Below are positions 42,210 to 50,188 of a stretch of DNA of 64,000 nucleotides, piece by piece. Source of the stretch: CAZERD01 sp964515405 (GTDB lineage: Bacteria > Campylobacterota_A > Desulfurellia > Desulfurellales > CAZERD01); assembly GCA_964515405.1 (NCBI GenBank), contig CAZERD010000001.1, positions 1 to 64,000 on the forward strand, read 5' to 3'. Below the pieces are notes generated by a model, which was not told where the DNA came from, did no database searches, and saw only the letters and a list, made by a program, of their open reading frames with translations. The position numbers and the translations under genes are program-made. Position 1 is the first letter of the stretch; each line of letters starts with the position of its first letter.

Positions 42210-43214
42210 ATGAGAAGGTTTAGGTGGTTGGTGGCGGTGCTGTCTTTTGTCTTCATTTTGTGTTTCTCTGTATCTGGTTTTTCTTCTCCCACAGTGCTGA
42301 AGCTTGGGTTTGTTACAGCTCCCAATCCGAAGGATCCATACTACATAACTGCTAAAAAGTTTGCTGATTTGATCAAGGAATATACTCATGGGAGGTATGT
42401 TGTAAGACTTTATGGGAGTGGACAGTTGGGTAATGAGCGAGATATGGTTAACAATCTTATAATGGGAACTATGGATCTTGGAGTTATCACGAATGCCCCT
42501 GTAGGGACGTTCGTTCATGCTTTCATGATTCTGGATATGCCGTTTTTGTTCCCGAACGCCCATGTGGCTCATAAGGTTCTTGATGGTCCTGCAGGAGAGT
42601 TGTTGTTAAAGCAGCTTAGGAAGATTCATGTAGTTGGTCTTGCGTTTGCGGAGGGTGGTTTTAGGGATATGATTAACAATGTCAGACCGATTTACTCTGT
42701 CAAGGATCTTAAGGGGATAAAATTTAGGGTTATGAGGAGTCCTGTGTATATAGCGATGTTTAGAGCTCTTGGAGCTAATGCTGTTCCTATGCCCTGGCCA
42801 GAGGTATTTACAGCTGTTCAGGAGAAAGTTGTGGATGGTCTTGAGATACCTGTACCCGTTATCTACTCTAATAAATTTTTTGAAGTTACCAAGTATCTAT
42901 CTCTGACGCAGCATACCTATTCTCCTTTGATAGTAATGTGCTCAGGGAGTTTGTGGAAAAGATTATCCAAGAGTGACAGAAGAGCTTTTAAAAGGGCAGC
43001 TGTGGAGGCTGTCAGATATGAGAGAAAGAAGATAGAAAGTATAGTCAATGAGTATATAAGTTTGTTAAAAGAGAAAGGAATGAAGATAAATAATGTTCCT
43101 GATAAGAAACCTTTCCAGGAGGCGGTTAAGCCTGTGTACAGGGAATTCGAGAACAAAATAGGAAGGAGATTTATGGAGACTGTACTCAAGGCAAGAGACG
43201 AAGCAGAAAAATAA
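42210..43214 (+). CDS. dctP: TRAP transporter solute-binding protein (DctP family)
   Basis: This 334-residue periplasmic binding protein captures an organic acid for a TRAP transporter. The signal peptide is clear (MRRFRWLVAVLSFVFILCFS, then SGFSSPT). KKFADLIKEYTHGRYVVRLYGSGQLG and DLKGIKFRVMRSP are DctP family motifs; the latter holds the conserved arginine that binds the carboxylate. The gene has a strong promoter and is followed by a hairpin terminator, so it would outnumber the membrane subunits. The solute is not known. Confidence 0.93.
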   Translation: MRRFRWLVAVLSFVFILCFSVSGFSSPTVLKLGFVTAPNPKDPYYITAKKFADLIKEYTHGRYVVRLYGSGQLGNERDMVNNLIMGTMDLGVITNAPVGTFVHAFMILDMPFLFPNAHVAHKVLDGPAGELLLKQLRKIHVVGLAFAEGGFRDMINNVRPIYSVKDLKGIKFRVMRSPVYIAMFRALGANAVPMPWPEVFTAVQEKVVDGLEIPVPVIYSNKFFEVTKYLSLTQHTYSPLIVMCSGSLWKRLSKSDRRAFKRAAVEAVRYERKKIESIVNEYISLLKEKGMKINNVPDKKPFQEAVKPVYREFENKIGRRFMETVLKARDEAEK

Positions 43215-43218
43215 ATTT

Positions 43219-43242
43219 GAGGGGGTGTCCCCCTCTTTTCTT
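43219..43242 (+). terminator. Intercistronic rho-independent terminator/attenuator after dctP
   Basis: GAGGGGG (43219-43225) pairs with CCCCCTC (43229-43235) around a three-base loop, followed by TTTTCTT. It stands between dctP and dctQ, so it should cut most transcripts and leave lower expression of the membrane subunits. Confidence 0.85.
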
Positions 43243-43252
43243 GTAGTTTCCT

Positions 43253-43732
43253 ATGGGTAAGATTAAGCTTTTTATAGATGGGATAATGATAGTTGTGCTT
43301 TTCGTTCAAGGTGTAGCTTTGCTTGTTCTAATAGGTATAGAGGTGTTTTTCAGGTATGTAGTGGGCAGTGCTTTGTCTTGGCCTGAAGAGGTAGCAGGTA
43401 TAGTGTTTGTTTGGTTTACATTGGTTGGTGTATCTATTTTGGTAGGTGAGAATGCTCATATATCCTTTAGTTTTTTAGATAAATACTTTCCTCGTTTGGT
43501 TTCTCTATCAATAAAAGTCATGGCACATGCTATAGTAATTTTGTATGGGGTGATAATGGTAGTGTATGGTTACAGGTACATGGTTTTGTTCCGGTATGAG
43601 GTTTCTCCAGCTGCAGGTATAAATTTGATGTGGCTGAATTCTGCCATTCCGTTTAACGGGGTTTTAGTAGCATTTTATTCGCTTGTCAATGTAATAGAGG
43701 AGACAAGACGCTATTTTAGGGGTACAAAATGA
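43253..43732 (+). CDS. dctQ: TRAP transporter small membrane subunit (DctQ family)
   Basis: This 159-residue protein has four membrane spans and is the small subunit of the TRAP transporter. IEVFFRYVVGSALSWPEEVAG and GENAHISFSFL are DctQ signatures. The ATG at 43253 follows the terminator by about ten bases and has no ribosome-binding site, so expression may be low or depend on a transcript that reads through. It overlaps dctM by four bases. Confidence 0.92.
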   Translation: MGKIKLFIDGIMIVVLFVQGVALLVLIGIEVFFRYVVGSALSWPEEVAGIVFVWFTLVGVSILVGENAHISFSFLDKYFPRLVSLSIKVMAHAIVILYGVIMVVYGYRYMVLFRYEVSPAAGINLMWLNSAIPFNGVLVAFYSLVNVIEETRRYFRGTK

Positions 43733-45015
43733 ACCCTGGAACAGTGGCGGTGTTTTTGTTGGGGATTTTTATACTCTTGGTTGTGATAGGGGTACCTATT
43801 GGTTTTGCTTTGGGCATGGCTGGGATAGTAGGCCTTGTGCTTATGAAGGTATCGTTTATGATGTTTGCGCAGACGCTTATATCAGGTATAAACAATTTTG
43901 CTCTTCTTGCTATTCCGTTTTTTGTACTTATAGGTTCCTTGATGGAGAAGAGCGAGATTTCTAAGTCTTTGATAGATTTAGCTGATGAACTTATAGGGTT
44001 TATACCTGGTGGGATGGCTGTGGTAGCAGTCTTGTCTAGCATGCTTTTTGCCACTGCCTCTGGTTCCGGACCAGCTACTGTGGCGGCCATAGGTTCAATT
44101 ACGATACCAGAAATGGAGAAGAGAGGGTATTCCTCTAAGTTTTCTGTTGGTATAGCTGCTACTGCTGGGGCGCTGGGCCCTATAATTCCTCCAAGTATCC
44201 CACTAATAATATATGGGGTGGTAGCCGAGGAATCTATAGTTAAACTTTTCCTGGGGGGATTGGGAGCTGGTTTGCTATTTGCTTTTCTTTTGATACTGTT
44301 TAGCATATTTAAGTCTATTAAGGAGAAAGTTCCTGTTTCTAACAAGAAACCATCTTTCTTGGGTGTATTAAAAGCTCTGTGGAGAGCCAAACATGCTATA
44401 GCAGTTCCTATAATAGTTCTCGGTGGAATATATGGTGGTATTTTTACGCCTACGGAGTCTGGGGCAGTTGGATGTCTCTATGTATTGGTAGTGGGGAATT
44501 TTGTGACAAAAACGCTGAATTTGAGAAAGACATATGAATGTATGGTATCTGGAGCTAAAAATTCTGCTATGATAATGTTTGTAATAGCCAGTGCGAGCCT
44601 TTTTTCTTGGTTACTAGCTGCTGGGAGGATTCCAGAGATAGCTGCTCATGCTATAGCAGTGGTGGCTGGTAGTAAGGTTATTTTTCTTTTGATGGTTAAT
44701 GTTCTTTTCTTGTTTATAGGTTCTTTGCTTGATACCCCTGCGGCTATAGTGATAATGGTTCCCATACTACTTCCAATAGCTAAACATTTAGGGATAAATC
44801 CTCTCCATTTCGGGGTTGTGATTGTAGTCAACTTTGTGATAGGCTATATTACTGCTCCTTTTGGGTATAATCTGTTTGTCGCCAAGAGTATTACTGGAAA
44901 AACGATGGAAGAAGTTACGGTGGCCGTGCTCCCGTTTCTTGTGGTTGCATTGATAGGGTTGGCCATAATTACCTATGTACCTCAGATTTCTTTGTTTTTC
45001 CCACAGATGATGTAA
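43729..45015 (+). CDS. dctM: TRAP transporter large membrane subunit (DctM family)
   Basis: This 428-residue protein has about twelve spans and forms the sodium-coupled channel. PFFVLIGSLMEKSEISKSLIDLADELIG, ATASGSGPATVAAIGSITIPEM and GPIIPPSIPLIIYGVV are typical, spread over the first half. It overlaps dctQ by four bases (ATGA) and is followed nine bases later by a hydrolase-like gene. The full set of P, Q and M subunits is present. Confidence 0.95.
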   Translation: MNPGTVAVFLLGIFILLVVIGVPIGFALGMAGIVGLVLMKVSFMMFAQTLISGINNFALLAIPFFVLIGSLMEKSEISKSLIDLADELIGFIPGGMAVVAVLSSMLFATASGSGPATVAAIGSITIPEMEKRGYSSKFSVGIAATAGALGPIIPPSIPLIIYGVVAEESIVKLFLGGLGAGLLFAFLLILFSIFKSIKEKVPVSNKKPSFLGVLKALWRAKHAIAVPIIVLGGIYGGIFTPTESGAVGCLYVLVVGNFVTKTLNLRKTYECMVSGAKNSAMIMFVIASASLFSWLLAAGRIPEIAAHAIAVVAGSKVIFLLMVNVLFLFIGSLLDTPAAIVIMVPILLPIAKHLGINPLHFGVVIVVNFVIGYITAPFGYNLFVAKSITGKTMEEVTVAVLPFLVVALIGLAIITYVPQISLFFPQMM

Positions 45016-45024
45016 GGAGGATTT

Positions 45025-45843
45025 ATGGAAATGGACGGGATGTATGATGTTCATGTTCATAGTGCTCCGGATATAATTCCCAGAAAGTTTAATGATGTAG
45101 AGCTTGCTCTGCTATACAGAGAGGCTGGTTTTAAAGGGATGGTTATAAAGAATCATTATCTTGATACGGCGGGTAGGGCTGGGATTGTTTCTTATGTTGT
45201 AGACGGGTTGGATGTGTTTGGAGGGATAGCACTTAACTATAGTGTTGGTGGGTTAAATCCCTATGCTGTTGAGGCTTGCATGAAACTAGGTGGTAAGGTT
45301 GTTTGGATGCCTACAGTGGATGCAGCGAATCACAGAGCAAAGGTAGGGAAAGGAGGCGGAATTAGTGTTTTGAATGGTAATGCTTTGAAAAGGGAAGTTC
45401 TTGAAATACTTGAGGTGGTGAGAGATTTAGGTGGAGTGATTGCCACAGGTCATTTGTCATTTGTGGAGATAGAGGTGCTTTTAAAATGTGCTTCAGAAAT
45501 GGGAGTGGAAAGGAAGGTTGTGACTCATCCTGAGTTTTGGATTACCAGACTTTCTATCCCTCAACAGAATCGACTCTTGGAGTTTGGGGTGTATATAGAA
45601 CGATGTTTGTATTCTTCTTTGCTGAGAGATTCCAGGCGTGTTCCTATTGAATGGATTGTCAGACAGATAAGAGAGACTGGAGGAGCTTCTTATACGATTG
45701 TAGCCTCCGATCTTGGTCAAGTGGAAAATGGATCTCCGGTTGAGGTTATAGAGAGAGCTGTGGATTTTTTTAGCGAGAGCGGTTTTTCGGATTGCGAGAT
45801 AAAGACTATGTTTGTTTCTAATCCAAGCTTTATTTTGAATTGA
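45025..45843 (+). CDS. DUF6282-like metal-dependent hydrolase-fold protein in the TRAP operon
   Basis: This 272-residue protein looks like an amidohydrolase/PHP-type metal enzyme. DVHVHSAPD with H10 and H12 is a typical first metal motif. Further candidates are KNHY, ATGHLS and the VVTHPEF segment, and ASDLGQ near the end offers the closing aspartate. I believe it belongs to the DUF6282 group. It lies nine bases after dctM with a GGAGG ribosome-binding site, so it probably acts on the solute imported by this TRAP system. The reaction is unknown. Confidence 0.75.
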   Translation: MEMDGMYDVHVHSAPDIIPRKFNDVELALLYREAGFKGMVIKNHYLDTAGRAGIVSYVVDGLDVFGGIALNYSVGGLNPYAVEACMKLGGKVVWMPTVDAANHRAKVGKGGGISVLNGNALKREVLEILEVVRDLGGVIATGHLSFVEIEVLLKCASEMGVERKVVTHPEFWITRLSIPQQNRLLEFGVYIERCLYSSLLRDSRRVPIEWIVRQIRETGGASYTIVASDLGQVENGSPVEVIERAVDFFSESGFSDCEIKTMFVSNPSFILN

Positions 45844-45888
45844 GTTTTCTGGTGCGTTTTTTTGCCTTTCGGTCTAGGTGTTCTCGAT

Positions 45889-45917
45889 TTGACACTTTGG
45901 TTTCCGTATGAGATACT
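45889..45917 (+). promoter_or_regulatory. Promoter of the KamA-like gene
   Basis: A perfect TTGACA (45889-45894) and GATACT (45912-45917) are 17 bases apart. The leader would be about 20 bases. Confidence 0.55.
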
Positions 45918-45943
45918 GACTTTCGCTGGTTTGAGGTGTGAGT

Positions 45944-46864
45944 ATGCAGGGTGGTACGGGATATAGAGGTTATCTAGCTGATTTGATGAGGAAGAAAGGG
46001 GTGGGTGAGCAGTTCATTAACAAGGCAGACGTTGCCGCGCCCTGCTGTAAAGATCCATTGTGTGAGACTAAATATTCCCCTGTAAAGGGGCTTATCCATA
46101 GGTATCCGGATAGAGTGGTGGTTACTATTACTAACAGGTGTTTTGTTTACTGTAGTTTTTGCTTTCGCAAGAGAAATTGGACAGCGTTTGAGGGATTTAA
46201 TCTGAATGAGGCTGTGGAGTATGTGTCGTCCCATAATGGGATAAGGGAGGTTATCGTTTCAGGTGGAGATCCTCTTGTACTTTCGGACGGGGAGCTTGTT
46301 GAAATACTTACCGGCTTTGCCGCTGTTGAGCATATATCGTTCTTGAGATTGGGCACTAGAGCACCCACGTTGAATCCTTTTAGGATTACAGATGGGTTCG
46401 CAGAGTTGTTGGGCTCATTTCGGAAGAAAGTGTGGATAGCTATTCACGTGAATCATATCAACGAGATAACCTCCGGCTTTGAGGGGGCTATTAATAGACT
46501 TATTAGTTGTGGTGTTCCCGTGGTGTCTCAGACTGTGTTGTTGAAGGGTATCAATGATACTGTTGAAGTGCTTGAACCCTTGTTCTGTAGGCTTGTTTCT
46601 CTTGGTATTAAGCCTTACTACCTGTTCAACTGTGATCTGGCCGACGGTAATGAGCAGTATAGGGTAAGGCTTGAGGAAGCCATGAAAATAATGGAACAGC
46701 TCAGAGGTAGAATAAGTGGGCTGTGTGTTCCAGCTTTTGCGTTTGATTTGGAGGGTGGAGGTGGAAAGATTGTTGTGGAGCCAGACAGGATGATTGGGAA
46801 AGAGGGAAAGAAATATAGATTTAGAAACTTTGAGGGGAAAATTTATGGATATACAGACTTTTGA
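45944..46864 (+). CDS. KamA-family radical SAM aminomutase-like protein (short form)
   Basis: This 306-residue protein belongs to the lysine 2,3-aminomutase family, which uses SAM, a [4Fe-4S] cluster and PLP to move an amino group. The cluster cysteines are C66-x3-C70-x2-C73 in NRCFVYCSFCFRKR. The PLP lysine is K275 in the EGGGGKI motif. It lacks about 100 N-terminal residues of KamA. The length is near that of EpmB, which modifies elongation factor P. I choose the ATG at 45944 over the GTG two codons before, because TTGAGGTGAG precedes it properly. It overlaps the MoaE-like gene by 20 bases. Substrate is unknown: lysine, glutamate or a protein lysine precursor. Confidence 0.85.
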   Translation: MQGGTGYRGYLADLMRKKGVGEQFINKADVAAPCCKDPLCETKYSPVKGLIHRYPDRVVVTITNRCFVYCSFCFRKRNWTAFEGFNLNEAVEYVSSHNGIREVIVSGGDPLVLSDGELVEILTGFAAVEHISFLRLGTRAPTLNPFRITDGFAELLGSFRKKVWIAIHVNHINEITSGFEGAINRLISCGVPVVSQTVLLKGINDTVEVLEPLFCRLVSLGIKPYYLFNCDLADGNEQYRVRLEEAMKIMEQLRGRISGLCVPAFAFDLEGGGGKIVVEPDRMIGKEGKKYRFRNFEGKIYGYTDF

Positions 46865-47225
46865 TTTGTGTGCTGAGATTGGAAGAATAAAGGAAAATAT
46901 CGCTGGAGAAGGGCTTGGTATGATCCTCGTGCACAATGGTGTGGTAAGGGCTACCTCTAGAGAAGGGAAGGAGCTTGCTGTATCGGGGATGGTTTTGGAT
47001 TACGATGAGAGGAAGTTAAATCAAGTGGTTGAAGAAGTTAGGTTGCGTCCTGGAGTAGTTTATGTTTCTGTGTGGATAAATAAAGGTAAATTGGATGTGG
47101 GTGACGATATAATGTACGTTGTGGTAGCCGGTGACAGAAGGAGTAATGTATTTCCTTCCTTTGAATGGTTGGTGGAAGTGTTGAAGAAGGAGGTGGTCAA
47201 GGAGGTTGAGCTTCATAGGTTTTGA
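46845..47225 (+). CDS. MoaE-like protein (molybdopterin synthase large-subunit fold)
   Basis: This 126-residue protein resembles MoaE, which transfers sulphur into precursor Z to make molybdopterin. MILVHNGVVRATSREG and YVSVWINKGKLDVGDDIMYVVVAG follow the MoaE pattern, and a lysine-rich tail (LKKEVVKEVE) matches the region with its catalytic lysines. The HRxG motif reads W-I-N-K-G, so activity is uncertain. I start at ATG 46845 because GAGGGG lies seven bases upstream; the frame is open further into the KamA-like gene. No MoaD or other moa genes are seen. Its end overlaps tsaD by 29 bases in opposite orientation. Confidence 0.65.
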   Translation: MDIQTFDLCAEIGRIKENIAGEGLGMILVHNGVVRATSREGKELAVSGMVLDYDERKLNQVVEEVRLRPGVVYVSVWINKGKLDVGDDIMYVVVAGDRRSNVFPSFEWLVEVLKKEVVKEVELHRF

Positions 47226-48204
47226 AGCGTGGGTCTGCGTCTATCTTTGAGTAGTTATAGGTTCCTCTGCTGAGGCTAAGTGAAGCTACTTTTGCTATCA
47301 TGACGGCGTTGTCCGTTGTCATTGGCAGTTCAGGAATGATGACTTTTAGTTTATGTGTGGAAGCTATTTCCTTCAGTTTGTTCCTTAAAAGGGAATTGGC
47401 GGATACACCACCAGAGATGGATAGCGTTTTTATTCCTGACACTTTTGATGCTTCAAAGAGACGGCGACAGAGTATATCTACCACGGATTTCTGGAAGGAA
47501 GCGGCAATGTCTGCTGTATCAGTTTTTGACAGGTTACCTAGCTTTTTAACAAGGTTATTGACAAACGTTTTTGGGCCGCTGAAGCTGAAGTCTAATGTAT
47601 TTTCCTGGGCCATTCCTTGTGGGATGCTGAATCGTTCAGGGTTTCCTTCTTTTGACAGTTTGTCAATTATGGGTCCCCCCGGGTATCCCACGCCCAGTAT
47701 ACGTGCTACTTTGTCGAAGGCTTCGCCTGCTGCATCGTCCAACGTTTTGCCCATTAATTCATAGTTCCCCACACCATTTACCTTGAATATATGTGTGTGT
47801 CCGCCGGAGACAACCAAAGAAATGAAGGGGAACTCTATTTCTCTGCCTATGAACGGGGAGAATATGTGACCTTCTATGTGATTCACAGGGATAATAGGTT
47901 TTCTATTGGAATATGCTATAGCTTTTGCGAATGCGACTCCGACCAGGAGTGATGGCATTAATCCTGGTCCTATGGTTACGGCTATGTGGTCTATATGTTT
48001 TATTTCCACTGAAAGTTCCCTGAGTGCTTCAGTGGTAGCCTGATGAATGGTGTTTACGTGGTTTCTTGCTGCGAATTCTGGGACGATGCCTCCGAACTTG
48101 CTGTGTACAGAGTTCTGAGAGATGACGATGTTTGAGTATTTAGTATCGTCTTCGAAGGCACTTACAGCGGTGTCATCGCAAGACGTGTCAAAGGATAGTA
48201 TCAT
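47197..48204 (-). CDS. tsaD: tRNA N6-adenosine threonylcarbamoyltransferase
   Basis: TsaD makes the t6A base at position 37 of ANN-decoding tRNAs. The 335-residue protein has ILSFDTSCDDTAVS at the start, the metal site in PVNHIEGHIFSPF, and LVVSGGHTHIF. I start at ATG 48204, five bases after GAGG; a GTG two codons earlier would overlap the deacetylase gene. It is last in the large minus-strand operon and converges with the MoaE-like gene with no terminator. Confidence 0.95.
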   Translation of the reverse strand: MILSFDTSCDDTAVSAFEDDTKYSNIVISQNSVHSKFGGIVPEFAARNHVNTIHQATTEALRELSVEIKHIDHIAVTIGPGLMPSLLVGVAFAKAIAYSNRKPIIPVNHIEGHIFSPFIGREIEFPFISLVVSGGHTHIFKVNGVGNYELMGKTLDDAAGEAFDKVARILGVGYPGGPIIDKLSKEGNPERFSIPQGMAQENTLDFSFSGPKTFVNNLVKKLGNLSKTDTADIAASFQKSVVDILCRRLFEASKVSGIKTLSISGGVSANSLLRNKLKEIASTHKLKVIIPELPMTTDNAVMIAKVASLSLSRGTYNYSKIDADPRFKTYEAQPP

Positions 48205-48206
48205 GC

Positions 48207-48947
48207 TCACCTCAGCACGTACTTGACGTCTATCATGTATTTTTCAAGTTTTTTCCTGTTCTTTTTAAGGGCTTCGTACATCGGCCAGTTGCAGTGTCCT
48301 ATAGCCACTACGCTGTTATACTTCGAGAGTAAAGCTATGGCTTTGTTTATTTGCTCTGTTATGTATTTGACGTTCTTGTAGTCGTCAAGGAATACAAGCC
48401 TAACAGCGTACGGCACATGGTATTTTTTTGCTTCTGCTGCACCTATGCTCTTTGGTGTTGTCATGCTGTCTACGAAGAACATGTGATGTTTTCTGAGAAA
48501 CATCATGATTATAGACATCTGTTTCCTGTCTTGAAGAAGTCTTGATCCTTCATGGTTATCAAGCCCTGAGGCGCATGGCAGTTTTCTTTTGGCTCTCCTT
48601 AATAGTTTCCATACTTTCTGGGGTGGTGTGTTTACATATATGGCATCTTTGCCTGGGTTTGTCCCTGGATAGGAGAGTGGTTGAGAAGGCATGTGTATCA
48701 TTACTGTGAATCCCATTTTGCAGAACTTTTTGGATAGGGAAGGGCTGTAAGGCGCATCCGGGAGGAATGAAAAATCAAGAGGCAATCTTAAGGATATGAA
48801 TCGGTGGGCCAGAATCTCGTTGTATCCCATGTCGTCTATGATGATGGATAGCTTGCGGTTAAACAACCATGACGCTGTAGCGCCATGGGTGCTGCCTCCG
48901 AGCAGCACCCACAGGAGCAGGAGGGCTGTTATTATTTTTCTGGACAT
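48207..48947 (-). CDS. Divergent polysaccharide deacetylase family protein (DUF610 type)
   Basis: This 246-residue exported protein carries a signal peptide (KIITALLLLWVLLGGSTHGATA). The fold is that of the divergent polysaccharide deacetylases: SIIIDDMGYN as first motif, VMIHMPSQPL, GLDNHEGSRLLQD and FFVDSMTTPKSIGA. In many diderm genomes this gene lies next to ctpA and envC, as here, which suggests an envelope role. The overlap with ctpA is 16 bases. Its substrate is unknown, and it lacks some residues of active deacetylases in other groups. Confidence 0.88.
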   Translation of the reverse strand: MSRKIITALLLLWVLLGGSTHGATASWLFNRKLSIIIDDMGYNEILAHRFISLRLPLDFSFLPDAPYSPSLSKKFCKMGFTVMIHMPSQPLSYPGTNPGKDAIYVNTPPQKVWKLLRRAKRKLPCASGLDNHEGSRLLQDRKQMSIIMMFLRKHHMFFVDSMTTPKSIGAAEAKKYHVPYAVRLVFLDDYKNVKYITEQINKAIALLSKYNSVVAIGHCNWPMYEALKKNRKKLEKYMIDVKYVLR

Positions 48948-50188
48948 ACCATACTTTCTGCCTTTATAAGTTCCACGGCTCTAAGCAGTTGGTAATCCCG
49001 TGCGAGCTTTTTATTAAGTTCGAGGGGTGGAACGGTTTTCTTTTTCTTTTGTTGGGAGGGTAGATGGTGTAGCAGATCGCTTTCCCTTAGTACGTATGGG
49101 TTTTTTATGGGTACCACCCTTGCTTCCGGCACAATTATATTTGGTTCTACACCTACGGCTTGGATACTTTTGCCGTTTGGTGTGTAGTATTCGGCGGTTG
49201 TAAGCCTGAGGGCAGAACCGTCTGGAAGGGGGATGATAGACTGAACTGAGCCCTTTCCAAATGTCCTTACACCCATTACTATTGCTCTTTTATGGTCTTT
49301 CAGGCATGCTGTTACAATTTCAGCGGCTGAAGCGGTACCGGAGTTCACAAGCACCACAAGAGGGTATTCGGGCTCAAACACATTCCCATTGGCATAAAAC
49401 ACCTGTTTATTTGCTGGATTTCTTCCCCTAACGGACACAATGATGCCATGTTTTACGAATATATCGCTAACTGCCACTGCTTGGGATAGCAATCCTCCAG
49501 GGTCGTTTCTTAAGTCCAAAACGACACCCAGGACGTGATGCTTTTTGAAGTTTTCGAGGGTTTTTCTTACTGCTTTTGCTGTGCCGCTCTGGAATTGAAC
49601 TATTCTTATGTAGCCTACTTTATCAATGATTTTGCTTTTTACGCTCTTTATATGAATTATTGCTCTTGTGAGTGTCACACTGAATGGAGCTTTCTTGCCC
49701 TTTCTGAGAATAGTGAGTGTGACTTTGGTTCCTGGTTTGCCTCTCATCAGGTTTACTGCTTTCTGTAAGCTCATTCCTATTGTACTTTCCCCGTTTATTT
49801 TGATTATCATGTCCCCTGGTTTTAGTCCTGCCTTGTAGGCTGGAGTTCCATCAATAGGTGCGAGTATTGTTATAACGCCGTTTTTCATTGTGATTTCCAT
49901 ACCCAGACCTCCAAATTCACCCCGCATGTCTATCTGAAGATCTTTGTATTCGTTTTTTGTGAGGTAGGAAGAATGCGGGTCCAGAGAACTCACCATGCCC
50001 TTTAGAGCACTGTCCAACAGTTTTACATTGTTAACCTTGTGTACGTAGCTGTGGTCTATTATAGAGAGAACTTCTGCGAATATTTTCATCTTTTCGTATT
50101 CGCTCATGGAAGTGTTGCCCCAGGAGACGCCCGTTATAGATAGTGCTGTGGCTATGATTATTCCTACCAGCAATATTCTCCTAAGCAT
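48932..50188 (-). CDS. ctpA: C-terminal processing peptidase (S41)
   Basis: This 418-residue periplasmic protease has a signal peptide or N-terminal anchor (about 1-25), a PDZ domain (about 85-165) and the S41 core. The catalytic pair is S287 in SGTASAAE and K312 in FGKGS, 25 residues apart as in characterised family members. It trims envelope proteins. It abuts the EnvC-like gene (one base shared) and overlaps the deacetylase gene by 16. Cell-wall hydrolase control by such proteases is known in other bacteria, so a role with the EnvC-like protein is plausible. Confidence 0.95.
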   Translation of the reverse strand: MLRRILLVGIIIATALSITGVSWGNTSMSEYEKMKIFAEVLSIIDHSYVHKVNNVKLLDSALKGMVSSLDPHSSYLTKNEYKDLQIDMRGEFGGLGMEITMKNGVITILAPIDGTPAYKAGLKPGDMIIKINGESTIGMSLQKAVNLMRGKPGTKVTLTILRKGKKAPFSVTLTRAIIHIKSVKSKIIDKVGYIRIVQFQSGTAKAVRKTLENFKKHHVLGVVLDLRNDPGGLLSQAVAVSDIFVKHGIIVSVRGRNPANKQVFYANGNVFEPEYPLVVLVNSGTASAAEIVTACLKDHKRAIVMGVRTFGKGSVQSIIPLPDGSALRLTTAEYYTPNGKSIQAVGVEPNIIVPEARVVPIKNPYVLRESDLLHHLPSQQKKKKTVPPLELNKKLARDYQLLRAVELIKAESMVCPEK

